From assembly GCA_913777615.1 (NCBI GenBank), contig CAJYTK010000003.1:29886-93885 (forward strand): 64,000 nt of DNA, read 5' to 3'. How positions within the stretch are numbered: the first letter of the stretch is position 1; each line of letters begins with the position of its first letter. Both the position numbers and the translations under genes were made by a program. The stretch is from an uncultured Agrobacterium sp. GTDB taxonomy: Bacteria; Pseudomonadota; Alphaproteobacteria; Rhizobiales; Rhizobiaceae. Below are positions 46,797 to 55,627 of this stretch, piece by piece. A model generated the notes under the pieces. The model made no database searches. It was not told where the DNA came from and was given only the letters and a program-made list of their open reading frames with translations.

Positions 46797-47927
46797 ATGA
46801 AGTTCATATTCTACACCCATTCCCTCGTATCCGACTGGAACCACGGCAACGCTCACTTTCTGCGCGGCATCATGCGTCAGCTGAACAAAGCGGGCCACGT
46901 GGCGCTTGCGCTGGAGCCCGAAGACTCCTGGAGCCGTGAGAATCTTCTTAGAGAAGGCGGAGAGAAAGCAATTCAAAGTTTTCACGACAGCTTCCCCGAT
47001 CTGACCTCACAAACATACGGCAAAGACCATGACCATGAGGCGACCCTTTCGGACGCGGATGTGGTCGTCGTGCACGAGTGGAGCGAACCGTCACTAGTGG
47101 AGCGCATAGGGCGTATTCGCCGGGATGGCGGGCGCTTCACCCTTCTGTTCCACGACACGCACCACCGCGCGGTGTCTTCCGAGCACGATATCGCTAGTCT
47201 TCGATTGCAGGATTACGATGGCGTTCTGGCGTTTGGCGAAACGCTGCGCCAGCGCTATCTGGATGCGGGCTGGGGTACAAATGTATTTACCTGGCACGAG
47301 GCTGCCGATACGACCGTCTTCCATCCGCTTCCCGTCGACGACATCGAGGGCGATCTGATCTGGATCGGCAACTGGGGAGACAATGAGCGCTCTGCGGAAA
47401 TCATTGAATACCTCATAGATCCAGTGCATGAACTCGACCTCAAAGCCAGCGTTTACGGTGTCAGATATCCTGCCGAAGCGCTGGATGCCCTGAAGGCAGC
47501 TGGCATTTCCTACCGTGGCTGGATTGCCAATGCCCAAGCGCCATCTGCATTCTCGCGCTACAAGATGACGGTGCACATTCCGCGACGTCCTTATGTGAAG
47601 CATCTGCCGGGCATTCCGACTATTCGTGTTTTCGAGGCCTTGGCCTGCGGAATTCCTCTTATTTCAGCGCCCTGGAAGGATGATGAAGGGCTGTTCCGGC
47701 CCGGCCAGGATTACCTTACAGTCAGCAATGGTGGGGAGATGAAGGAAGCGCTTCGCTCCGTCCTCAGCGACCCAATGCTTGCAGCGCAGTTAGTCAAATC
47801 CGGCGCAGAGACGATCCGCGACAGGCACACCTGCGCCCACCGGGTGAGTGAACTCTTTGACATTCTCAGGAGATGCGGAACAGCACGGGTAAAGACGGCG
47901 CTGACGATGGAGGACATGGCTCTATGA
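46797..47927 (+). CDS. CgeB-like glycosyltransferase
   Basis: 376 residues. The C-terminal RVFEALACGIPLISAPWKDD, FRPGQDYL and later GAETIRDRHTCAHRV fit the Glyco_trans_1_2 (CgeB-type) family. The N-terminus opens KFIFYTHSLVSDWNHGNAHF. Two bases after the upstream gene and overlapping the next by four. Cytoplasmic; sugar unknown. Confidence 0.86.
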   Translation: MKFIFYTHSLVSDWNHGNAHFLRGIMRQLNKAGHVALALEPEDSWSRENLLREGGEKAIQSFHDSFPDLTSQTYGKDHDHEATLSDADVVVVHEWSEPSLVERIGRIRRDGGRFTLLFHDTHHRAVSSEHDIASLRLQDYDGVLAFGETLRQRYLDAGWGTNVFTWHEAADTTVFHPLPVDDIEGDLIWIGNWGDNERSAEIIEYLIDPVHELDLKASVYGVRYPAEALDALKAAGISYRGWIANAQAPSAFSRYKMTVHIPRRPYVKHLPGIPTIRVFEALACGIPLISAPWKDDEGLFRPGQDYLTVSNGGEMKEALRSVLSDPMLAAQLVKSGAETIRDRHTCAHRVSELFDILRRCGTARVKTALTMEDMAL

Positions 47928-49015
47928 AGATCGCATTTTATGGCTCCAGCCTTCTCTCCTCTTATTGGAACGGTGCGGCGACCTATTATCGAGGCCTACT
48001 GAAAGCGCTTGCAGAGCGCGGCTATACAATCACCTTCTATGAGCCCGATGTGTATGGCAGGCAGGAACATCGCGACATCGAACCACCGGACTGGTGCAAG
48101 GTCGTGGTATATTCCGGCACTGTGGAGGCTTTGAAAGAAGCAGCAGCTAAGGCGGGTTCGGCTGACATCGTGATCAAGGCCAGCGGTGTCGGTTTCGAGG
48201 ACGATCTGCTGCTGGAAGAGGTCCTGTCTAATAGCCATCCCAAAGCTCTGAAAATCTTTTGGGATGTGGATGCACCCGCAACGCTGGCAGAGCTGAAGGC
48301 GGCGCCGCAACATCCTTTGCGACTTGCGCTTTCCTCTCTCGACCTCGTGCTGACCTATGGCGGCGGAGAGCCGGTGGTCGCTGCCTATCGCGCACTCGGA
48401 GCGAAGGAATGTGTGCCGATCTACAATGCGCTCGATCCACATACGCACCATCCGGTTCCAAAGGAGGAGCGCTTCGTAACCGATCTGTTTTTCCTTGGAA
48501 ACCGGTTGCCCGACAGGGAGGCGCGGGTAGAGGAGTTCTTCCTGAAGGCAGCGCAAACGCTGCCTGAAAAAAGCTTTCTGCTTGGCGGGGCTGGTTGGTC
48601 CGACCGGGCGTTCAGCTCGAACCTCACCTACATCGGCCACGTTCCGACGAGAGACCATAATGCTTTAAACGTCTCGGCGCGTGCTGTGCTGAATGTTTCC
48701 CGCGAGAGCATGGCGCAGAACGGCTTTTCCCCGGCCACCCGTGTCTTTGAGGCAACGGGTGCGGGTGCATGCCTCATCACCGACCATTGGGAAGGCATCG
48801 ACCGTTTTTTCAAGCCGGGAGAGGAAATTCTGGTTGCCCGTGATGGGCACGACGTTGCCGAACTGGTTCGGCATCTGACGGCTGAAGAAGCACAGGCTAT
48901 CGGCAAACGTGCGCTTATCCGCGCACTATCCGACCATACTTATAAGCAGCGAGCCATGACGGTCGACGCTCTTTTCAAAGCCCGTCTGGCTAGATCCATG
49001 GAAGCGGCGGAATGA
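47924..49015 (+). CDS. CgeB-like glycosyltransferase
   Basis: 363 residues, paralogous to its neighbours: KIAFYGSSLLSSYWNGAATY at the start and RVFEATGAGACLITDHWEGI with FFKPGEEIL near the end. The ATG at 47924 overlaps the previous stop codon; 17 in-frame residues upstream belong to that gene's antisense context and lack a binding site. Confidence 0.86.
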   Translation: MKIAFYGSSLLSSYWNGAATYYRGLLKALAERGYTITFYEPDVYGRQEHRDIEPPDWCKVVVYSGTVEALKEAAAKAGSADIVIKASGVGFEDDLLLEEVLSNSHPKALKIFWDVDAPATLAELKAAPQHPLRLALSSLDLVLTYGGGEPVVAAYRALGAKECVPIYNALDPHTHHPVPKEERFVTDLFFLGNRLPDREARVEEFFLKAAQTLPEKSFLLGGAGWSDRAFSSNLTYIGHVPTRDHNALNVSARAVLNVSRESMAQNGFSPATRVFEATGAGACLITDHWEGIDRFFKPGEEILVARDGHDVAELVRHLTAEEAQAIGKRALIRALSDHTYKQRAMTVDALFKARLARSMEAAE

Positions 49016-50142
49016 CCCAGAAGCTCAACCTCGTCTTCATCGGCCTCTCATTGTCGTCATCCTGGGGGAACGGCCACGCTACTACCTTTCGCGCGCTTCT
49101 TCGCGGGCTACAAGCGCTTGGGCATGATTGCCTGTTTCTGGAGCGTGATGTGCCGTGGTACGCAGCGCATCGCGATCTGCCATCGCCCGATTTCTGCATG
49201 CTGTCCTATTACGCTGATCCGACCGAGTTGAACACGCTTTTCCGTCAGCGGATCGAAAGGGCAGACGCCGTCATCATCGGCTCCTATGTGCCGGACGGAA
49301 AACAGGTTATCGACACTGTTCGCGAGATGACGCCGAGTTGCCTGTGCTTCTATGATATCGATACGCCTGTAACGCTCGCAAAGCTTCGGCGTGACGATCA
49401 GGAATATATTGCGGCGAAACAAATATCCTATTTCGATATCTACCTCTCCTTTTCCGGCGGCGATGTTCTAACCCTCCTGGAGCGAGATTGGCACGCGAAG
49501 CGCGCAGAAGCGCTTTACTGCTCGGTCGATGAGGGCGCTTACACGAATACAGGGCAGCCATTCCAGTGGGATCTCGGCTATCTGGGAACCTACAGTCCCG
49601 ACCGTCAGCCCAAGCTGGAAAGGCTTCTACTGGAGCCTGCACGTCGGCTCCCAAAGATGCGTTTCGTGGTGGCGGGGCCGCAATATCCAACCAATATTTC
49701 CTGGCCTGCCAATGTAGAGCGTATCGAGCATCTGCCCCCTGCCCAGCATGCCGATTTCTACAGCAAACAGCGCTTTACGCTCAATATCACCCGGGCGGAT
49801 ATGGTGGAGGCTGGCTGGTCTCCCAGCGTGAGGCTATTCGAGGCAGCTGCATGCAAGACGCCCATCATCACCGACCGCTGGCGGGGGCTGGAAAATGTGC
49901 TCCCCGGCAAAGCTATCCTGATAGCTGAAACCGGCGACGAGGTCGTCCAGATGTTGCAGGTCTCCTCATCCGAAGAGAGGACGCGAATGGCGGAGACAGC
50001 CTATCGCATCGTGATGAAATCCCACACGGGCCAGGCCAGGGCTACCCAGCTTGTAGAATATATTCGCTCCTTTTACCGAGGCGCGCGTACCGCCCAGTCA
50101 TCCTCGCACCCTGAAGTTTCAGCCGCAGGAGTATCTCCATGA
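49012..50142 (+). CDS. CgeB-like glycosyltransferase
   Basis: 376 residues: NLVFIGLSLSSSWGNGHATT at the start, RLFEAAACKTPIITDRWRGL with PGKAILIAETGDEV in the donor domain. Third of three consecutive related transferases, each coupled by a four-base overlap. Their divergence suggests that they add different sugars in order. Confidence 0.86.
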   Translation: MTQKLNLVFIGLSLSSSWGNGHATTFRALLRGLQALGHDCLFLERDVPWYAAHRDLPSPDFCMLSYYADPTELNTLFRQRIERADAVIIGSYVPDGKQVIDTVREMTPSCLCFYDIDTPVTLAKLRRDDQEYIAAKQISYFDIYLSFSGGDVLTLLERDWHAKRAEALYCSVDEGAYTNTGQPFQWDLGYLGTYSPDRQPKLERLLLEPARRLPKMRFVVAGPQYPTNISWPANVERIEHLPPAQHADFYSKQRFTLNITRADMVEAGWSPSVRLFEAAACKTPIITDRWRGLENVLPGKAILIAETGDEVVQMLQVSSSEERTRMAETAYRIVMKSHTGQARATQLVEYIRSFYRGARTAQSSSHPEVSAAGVSP

Positions 50143-51176
50143 CGATGCATGATATCAACGAAGCCAAGAAAACCTCTGTTGTTGCCGGTGGCGCAGGATT
50201 TGTCGGTTCGCATCTGTGCGACGCGCTGCTGGCAAAGGGCGAACGCGTTATCTGCATCGACAGCTACCGCACAGGCAGGGCTGAAAACATTGTGGCGCTT
50301 GGCAACCACCCGCAGTTCCGCATGATCGAAGCCGATATCTGCAACATTCAGGCCATCGACGAACATGTGGGGCAGATTTTCAACCTCGCCTGCCCTGCCT
50401 CACCACCACATTATCAGGCCGATCCGGTTCATACGATGATGACCTGCGTTCAGGGTACGGCAAACCTCCTGTCTATCGCAGCAAGCCACGGAGCATCGTT
50501 CGTGCAGGCGTCAACCAGCGAGATCTACGGTGATCCGGAAGAGCATCCGCAGCGCGAGGATTATCGCGGCAACGTCAATTGCACCGGCCCGCGAGCCTGT
50601 TACGATGAGGGCAAGCGTGCTGCCGAAGCGCTGTGTTTCGACATGTTGCGTTCAGGCAAGGTAGACGCGCGCGTTGCCCGCATCTTCAACACCTATGGCC
50701 CGCGCATGCGCCCGGATGATGGCCGCATCATCTCCAACCTACTCGTTCAGGCGCTGAAGGGCGAAGCTCTGACCATCTACGGTCACGGCAACCAGACACG
50801 ATCCTTCTGTTATGTAAAGGATCTCGTCGCTGGGCTGATCGGCCTGATGGAAGTCCAACCCAACCCCAGCCTCCCCGTCAATCTGGGTAATCCCGGAGAG
50901 TTCACAATCAACGAGTTGGCGGATCTAGTGCTGGATCTCACTCGCTCCGACTCAAAGATCGTTTACAAGCCGCTGCCAGTGGACGATCCACAACGACGCA
51001 GACCAGATATCAGCCGCGCGCAGGCGCTCCTCGGCTGGGAGCCGACAATACCGCTGAGGGAAGGGCTGAGGATGACGTCGGAATGGTTTGCCTATACACT
51101 TCGTGGCGAACAGGAAAATCTAGGACCTCCGCTAGCGTTTGCCCAGTGCCTGGAAAAGGCCGCTGCAGAGCTATAG
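50139..51176 (+). CDS. UDP-glucuronate decarboxylase (UDP-xylose synthase)-like SDR
   Basis: 345 residues. Rossmann motif GGAGFVGSH near residue 18, the STSEIYGDPEEHPQ serine segment and GPRACYDEGKRAAEAL, the YxxxK hallmark of UDP-xylose synthases and related dTDP-glucose dehydratases. RIFNTYGPRM and later QTRSFCYVKDLV also match. It would supply UDP-xylose or a related sugar for the transferases upstream. The start overlaps the preceding stop; an ATG two codons later is an alternative. Last gene of the cluster. Confidence 0.88.
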   Translation: MTMHDINEAKKTSVVAGGAGFVGSHLCDALLAKGERVICIDSYRTGRAENIVALGNHPQFRMIEADICNIQAIDEHVGQIFNLACPASPPHYQADPVHTMMTCVQGTANLLSIAASHGASFVQASTSEIYGDPEEHPQREDYRGNVNCTGPRACYDEGKRAAEALCFDMLRSGKVDARVARIFNTYGPRMRPDDGRIISNLLVQALKGEALTIYGHGNQTRSFCYVKDLVAGLIGLMEVQPNPSLPVNLGNPGEFTINELADLVLDLTRSDSKIVYKPLPVDDPQRRRPDISRAQALLGWEPTIPLREGLRMTSEWFAYTLRGEQENLGPPLAFAQCLEKAAAEL

Positions 51177-51182
51177 CGAAAA

Positions 51183-51480
51183 TCAATGCATCGTGCCTCG
51201 GTGCTTTGAGTGCAGAGCTGTCACGATATAGCGTATGCCTCCACTTGCTGTGGATAGCACGAAAGTCTGCTGATCGCTGCCGACCGCGCAAAGGGCACGA
51301 AGTAGACAAACGGAATGGCCTTTGCATCCAACTCGTCCATCAGCGGTAGAATGAGCTAGGCCTACAGCGCACGTCAAGAATTCCAGTTATGACGGGTATA
51401 GTCGATCTTGGAATGACGGTCGCTTAGGTAAGATACAATTGCACCGCATGACAAGACAGTCTCGGTCTTCACTAATCGCT
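51183..51480 (-). pseudogene. decayed relative of the receiver-like gene at 23219
   Basis: On the minus strand one frame reads LILPLMDELDAKAIPFVYFV and a second reads AVGSDQQTFVLSTA ending RGTMH. Together they match MLPLMDELEAKAIPYIFFV, AVGSEQGPFVLSTA and the RGTTH end of the 23219-23575 protein. A single frameshift lies near 51287, and a stop (TAG) precedes the first block. So this is a dead paralogue sitting just after the carbohydrate cluster. Confidence 0.8.
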
Positions 51481-51500
51481 CTTGCCGAACATTGCTAGAG

Positions 51501-52199
51501 GCCTTTCCTTACGCGCTATTTACGAGGACTGCGTTGTCATCGATATCGATGATGCAAAAGGCCCCGCAGGAAAATGACGTCGGTTTCCTCAGTCGTCGGC
51601 ATCCGGTTTCCATTGTCATACGACCTTTCGACACCCAACCGGGCTACCGTCTTAAAGCAACGTTGAAGCTGTGACCTCCGACCCGCATGGGTCTCTCTCG
51701 ATAACCCGCATCACCAATCCAAACGTGCTAACTTCGACACCTTGGCAGATAAGACAGATGCGAGTGTCGGATTGCCTCTTTGCCCAAGCGGCCTTCCCCG
51801 AGCAGGAGATGGATCGACGTCTGCATCGACCAGTTCAGTTGCCCAGCCGAGTGGCTTGTCAGTTCCCGTTTCAAATCGAGAACGTTTCCAGACGGAAGCT
51901 TTCGCCATAGATGATACGCGCCTCCGAAGCTCTTGCCCGCATCGTAGCCGCGCAGTTGGCCGCCCTCACTCTGGCTGTCCAGAACGGTGTCGTTCGGCGA
52001 GGCCTGCCGTCCGACCCGCTCTTGATCGATTGAAAGAGGCGATGGTTGATCCGCGTGAATAGTAACGGCATCGCGCCATCGGCAAAAATAATCTTACACC
52101 GCGCTCCTCGGTGTATATCTTTTAGATACCTCGCCGCGGGATGCTATCGCAGAAAAGATAGAGATGGCGTTGATAATCTCACGCACAGACCGGATTGGC
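51501..52199. other. gene-poor gap at the left side of the integrated element
   Basis: About 700 bp with only short weak frames, for example a 40-residue frame at 51911 and a minus-strand one at 51711-51908. No family was recognised and codon patterns look decayed. It probably contains the left boundary of the island, but no copy of the tRNA 3' end was found here. Confidence 0.45.
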
Positions 52200-53003
52200 C
52201 TACGTCAAGACCGAGGCGAATCCGCTTTCATGCAGTGTCTCAACGTCTTTCAGGATTCCACTGACAGCCGCCTCATCCATTGCCTGGGTCTCGAACAGCG
52301 ACTTTGCGAGGGCGTGGAAAATGGACCGGCGTAGCTTAAGGATCGCCACCGCTTTTTCGAGCGCCGCCTCCAACTTGGCATGAACGCGATTGGCCAGTTC
52401 GGTATCTCGGTCCAGAACCGCGCCCGCATCGCGATGGGGCCGATAGAGCAGCGGATGCTCGGTTCCGAAGCCGAGCGTCCGCTCCATATCGAAGGCAAGC
52501 CGCGTCGCCCGTGCCAGATCGCTATCGTCGGTCCCTCCGGAACCGCTCGAGACACGTTTTAGCACCAGTTGCTCGGCAGCCCGCCCGGCCATCAGCATGG
52601 TCAACATGTTTTCGTACCAGTCGCGGGTGTCCGTGGCCCAGGCGTGGAAGCCGACGAGATTATAGCCGCCCTCGCCGGTATCGATGTTGAGACCGCGAAC
52701 AGGCCCGAGATCGAGCGCATGATGGACAACGGCATGCCCTGCCTCGTGGAAGGCGAAGCGCCAGCGCAGATTATAGGGTACCGGCGGACGATGACCGCGG
52801 ATGCCGTCTTCGATGTCCTCATAGCGGATCGCCCGCTTGCCACGCCGCGCTTTCAACCGCGCCTCCCGGACGATGCGTTCGATATCCGCACCCGTCAGCC
52901 CCATCGCCCGCGTGGCGAGACGCCGCAGGATCGCATCAGCAGAATTGGTGTGTTGCGCGGCCGTCGGCGTTTCCGACGTGTTGGTGTTCTGTGGTTCAGT
53001 CAT
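52200..53003 (-). CDS. M41 (FtsH-type) zinc metalloprotease subunit carrying half of an AAA lid
   Basis: 267 residues. Residues about 25-70 (RRLATRAMGLTGADIERIVR) are the second half of an AAA lid as in FtsH. The protease domain follows with H86-E-A-G-H90 (HExxH) and a third metal ligand in GGTDDSDLARATRLAFDM. FtsH normally carries its ATPase and protease on one membrane-bound chain; here the protease is separate and has no transmembrane segment. Its start overlaps the stop of the AAA ATPase gene by four bases, so the two surely work together. Confidence 0.88.
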   Translation of the reverse strand: MTEPQNTNTSETPTAAQHTNSADAILRRLATRAMGLTGADIERIVREARLKARRGKRAIRYEDIEDGIRGHRPPVPYNLRWRFAFHEAGHAVVHHALDLGPVRGLNIDTGEGGYNLVGFHAWATDTRDWYENMLTMLMAGRAAEQLVLKRVSSGSGGTDDSDLARATRLAFDMERTLGFGTEHPLLYRPHRDAGAVLDRDTELANRVHAKLEAALEKAVAILKLRRSIFHALAKSLFETQAMDEAAVSGILKDVETLHESGFASVLT

Positions 53004-54979
53004 CGGCTGGCTCCCTTCCGTTCACTTTCTGCGTCTTCCTGCAGATAGTCGGCAACGATCTTCTTCAGAGAGAAACCATCATCGACCTCTGATGGGATGC
53101 CCTGTACTGGCTCCCGGATCAGCGATGTCACATCGTCACCGAGATGATGAGCGAGGATTTCGGCCAGCGTCGGCACATCGGGTTTGGGGATTTCGATATG
53201 GGTCTCCAATCGTCCGGAGCGCTTGATGGCCTCGTCGATATGATCGGGCCGGTTGGTGGCACCGACGACGATCAGCCCTTCGTTCTTGATCGCGCCATCA
53301 AGCAGTTCCAGCGCCTTGTTGACGATGGTATTCCAGTAGTCGGCATATTCCCGCTCGGCCGGCTGCCTTTTGCCGATACCGTCGATCTCGTCGACGAACA
53401 GGATCGCCGGCGCCATGGCCCGCGCTTCGACAAATGTCTTGCTCATCCTGTCGATCACGTCGTTGAGATGACCGCCCTGCAACCAGGTCGAGACGGATGT
53501 GACGACCAGCGGGATTTGCAGGCTGTTGCACAGCGCCCGGGCAAAGGTCGTCTTGCCGGTACCAGGCGGACCGGACAGCAAAAGCTTAGCGCTCATCTCC
53601 GACCAAGCGAGGATGCTTGCCCGGTAATCGTCCAGATCTGCCTTGAGATCGAGCGCCCACTCCTTCGCCTTGCCATATCCGGATAGCGTTTCGACGGTCA
53701 ATGGCGGCTTGTGGCCGATCTCACCCACCGTCGGCAAAGGCTCCGGCTGGATCACTTCGGCGCCAGACGGCTTGTCCTTCTTCCAGCGACCGTTGCTATC
53801 AGTGTCGTTCGATTTCGGCTTTTCGTGCGAGCCTTGGGGCTTCTCGGCGGATGTGCTCGACGATGCCGATCTGGATGCCTTGTCATTGCTTCCGCCACCA
53901 CCGTCCTCCTCTTCCTCGAAGTCACTGCGATTGCGCTCGATGAGCGTGGCAAGGACATGCAGTACGTCGCGAACATGTCGCCCGGGGCGAAACGCAAGAA
54001 CCAGATCCTCCAGCGACAGCCAGCGCGCATCGGAATCTGACGGCAGGCCAAACGTCTCAATCGCCGTGTTCGGATAAAGCACCTCCACCAGATCGGCGAC
54101 GAACCTGCGATCGAGCTTTCCCGTCTCCAGAGACAGGTCGGCGGAGATCTGCAAGAGCGACGGAACGTCCGACCGCTTTTCCGCGATGGCAAGGATCGAC
54201 AAGTCGCGCGAGAGCGCGCTGATCATCCGCCGGCGCAGGGCATTGCCCGTGACACGATGCACGCCGGCACCCGAGAAGGTCATCAGACGCCTGCGCGTCT
54301 CAGCTTCGAGGGCATCGAAGTGGTCGTCGTTGTACATGTGATCGGATTCCGTGGCTGCGAACGGGCCGCCAGGCACAAGCCGGGTTTTCTCAAGGAGCCG
54401 CAGCACCTCACGCTCGAAGCCTGCAAGCGGCGCATGGAGGGTAACGACCGATGTCACACGGGTCAGCGTACAAACGATCTCCCGAAGCGACCGTCCGCTG
54501 CCACGCACCGCACGCGCCAGAACCAGGGTCGCAACGATGTGACTGACCATTGGCGGAGCGGCGGCTCGATCCACAAGACCGATGGCATAGGCACGCTGAT
54601 CGATACCGTTGCCCAGCACAGCATTCTCTCCGATTGCGCCGTGACGCACCCGGGGGATGTTCACGAGTTGCGCGGCGAACGACGGATGCTTGACCTCGGC
54701 GATCATGGCACCATCACCTTCAGAGCCAGGCTCCGGATTGCCGCTCTCCCTCGGTGGGACAAGCCAGTCGCCAAAGTTCTTTCGGAACCAGGTGTCGTCA
54801 CGGATCGTATCGCCGATCAGTCGTGTCGTGTCGAACGCAGGGGAATAGCGGAGGAGAAGATGACCGCCGACATCAACGATCCTGCTTTCCAGCAGACCGT
54901 TGCGCAGTGCGGTCCGGCGTGCCTCCCGCCGGGCGAGATGCTGGAGCCGGCGAACGAACAGACGAGTGAGCTTATCCAT
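53000..54979 (-). CDS. AAA+ ATPase, FtsH-like motor with a novel N-terminal region
   Basis: 659 residues. Walker A GPPGTGKT (470-477), Walker B with DEID (530-533), then the sensor/arginine-finger region GATNRPDHIDEAIKRSGRLE. The core ends inside the lid, which is completed by the next protein. The first 350 residues match no family known to me (mixed helical, LARAVRG, HAPLAGFEREVLRLLE). They are joined to the motor by an acidic, serine-rich linker (about 352-410, with EEEED and GGGGS). No transmembrane helix. Start at the ATG 54979, eight bases inside the preceding gene. Confidence 0.87.
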   Translation of the reverse strand: MDKLTRLFVRRLQHLARREARRTALRNGLLESRIVDVGGHLLLRYSPAFDTTRLIGDTIRDDTWFRKNFGDWLVPPRESGNPEPGSEGDGAMIAEVKHPSFAAQLVNIPRVRHGAIGENAVLGNGIDQRAYAIGLVDRAAAPPMVSHIVATLVLARAVRGSGRSLREIVCTLTRVTSVVTLHAPLAGFEREVLRLLEKTRLVPGGPFAATESDHMYNDDHFDALEAETRRRLMTFSGAGVHRVTGNALRRRMISALSRDLSILAIAEKRSDVPSLLQISADLSLETGKLDRRFVADLVEVLYPNTAIETFGLPSDSDARWLSLEDLVLAFRPGRHVRDVLHVLATLIERNRSDFEEEEDGGGGSNDKASRSASSSTSAEKPQGSHEKPKSNDTDSNGRWKKDKPSGAEVIQPEPLPTVGEIGHKPPLTVETLSGYGKAKEWALDLKADLDDYRASILAWSEMSAKLLLSGPPGTGKTTFARALCNSLQIPLVVTSVSTWLQGGHLNDVIDRMSKTFVEARAMAPAILFVDEIDGIGKRQPAEREYADYWNTIVNKALELLDGAIKNEGLIVVGATNRPDHIDEAIKRSGRLETHIEIPKPDVPTLAEILAHHLGDDVTSLIREPVQGIPSEVDDGFSLKKIVADYLQEDAESERKGASR

Positions 54980-55511
54980 CGGTACGCCCTCCCGTCTCCG
55001 CGGCAATAATTTCCGTGTGGGCGTCTTGCACCGGTTCGCGCCGACGCGTCCGACCACGCCTCCACCCACTAATGGCACCGGGCTGCGGCAACTGCGTCAA
55101 CACACGCTCGCGCGGCGAACGGCGTGGCGGAGAAGAGCCGCCCGGAGGAGTGACCGAAGCCCAACCAGTCGGCTCGTTCCAAGACTGATCGATATCGCGA
55201 TTGCGGTTCTGCAGCCAGTCGAGCAACAGGCGGCAGGCGGCATTGCCGCTGCCGGCAGTCGCACGCAGACGGAGCATCAGCGGTTCCGGAACAAGGCCGT
55301 TCAACGAACGACCATGTCTGACGGAGGCAAGCGTGAGCCCAATCAAAACAGCAGGGTCGTCGCGATTGCTTGAACCGTGATCAAGGTCATCGGATTGGAC
55401 GGGACTGATATTCACGAGCCTGCCGTGAAGGCAGGCGAACGCGATGGTATCGGTCGTGACCGCTTCGCAACGGAAGCCGGCCAAAGACGGACTATGGGTG
55501 TCGATGGACAT
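54972..55511 (-). CDS. hypothetical protein of the AAA/M41 operon
   Basis: 179 residues. The first half looks folded (AFACLHGRLVNISPVQ, LIGLTLASVRHGRSLNGLVP, ACRLLLDWLQNRN). The second half is rich in proline, glycine and arginine and is probably disordered. No family recognised. GAGGAGACAG lies ahead of the ATG. It overlaps the AAA ATPase gene by eight bases, so it is likely a partner or adaptor; that is inference. Confidence 0.72.
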   Translation of the reverse strand: MSIDTHSPSLAGFRCEAVTTDTIAFACLHGRLVNISPVQSDDLDHGSSNRDDPAVLIGLTLASVRHGRSLNGLVPEPLMLRLRATAGSGNAACRLLLDWLQNRNRDIDQSWNEPTGWASVTPPGGSSPPRRSPRERVLTQLPQPGAISGWRRGRTRRREPVQDAHTEIIAAETGGRTDG

Positions 55512-55627
55512 GACTGTCTCCTCACCGGAGTGCATTGCAACCGGCATTTATGGAATGGAAAGGACCGGAGAAGCCGCACACGCGCTTCAGGCGCGGCCGC
55601 GATCACTGCTGTTGGGCTCGCGGCTCG

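Noticed and set aside
51911-52033. A 40-residue frame reading MIRASEALARIVAAQLAA
   Set aside because: No ribosome site, very short, and set in a decayed gap; protein-like look may be chance.
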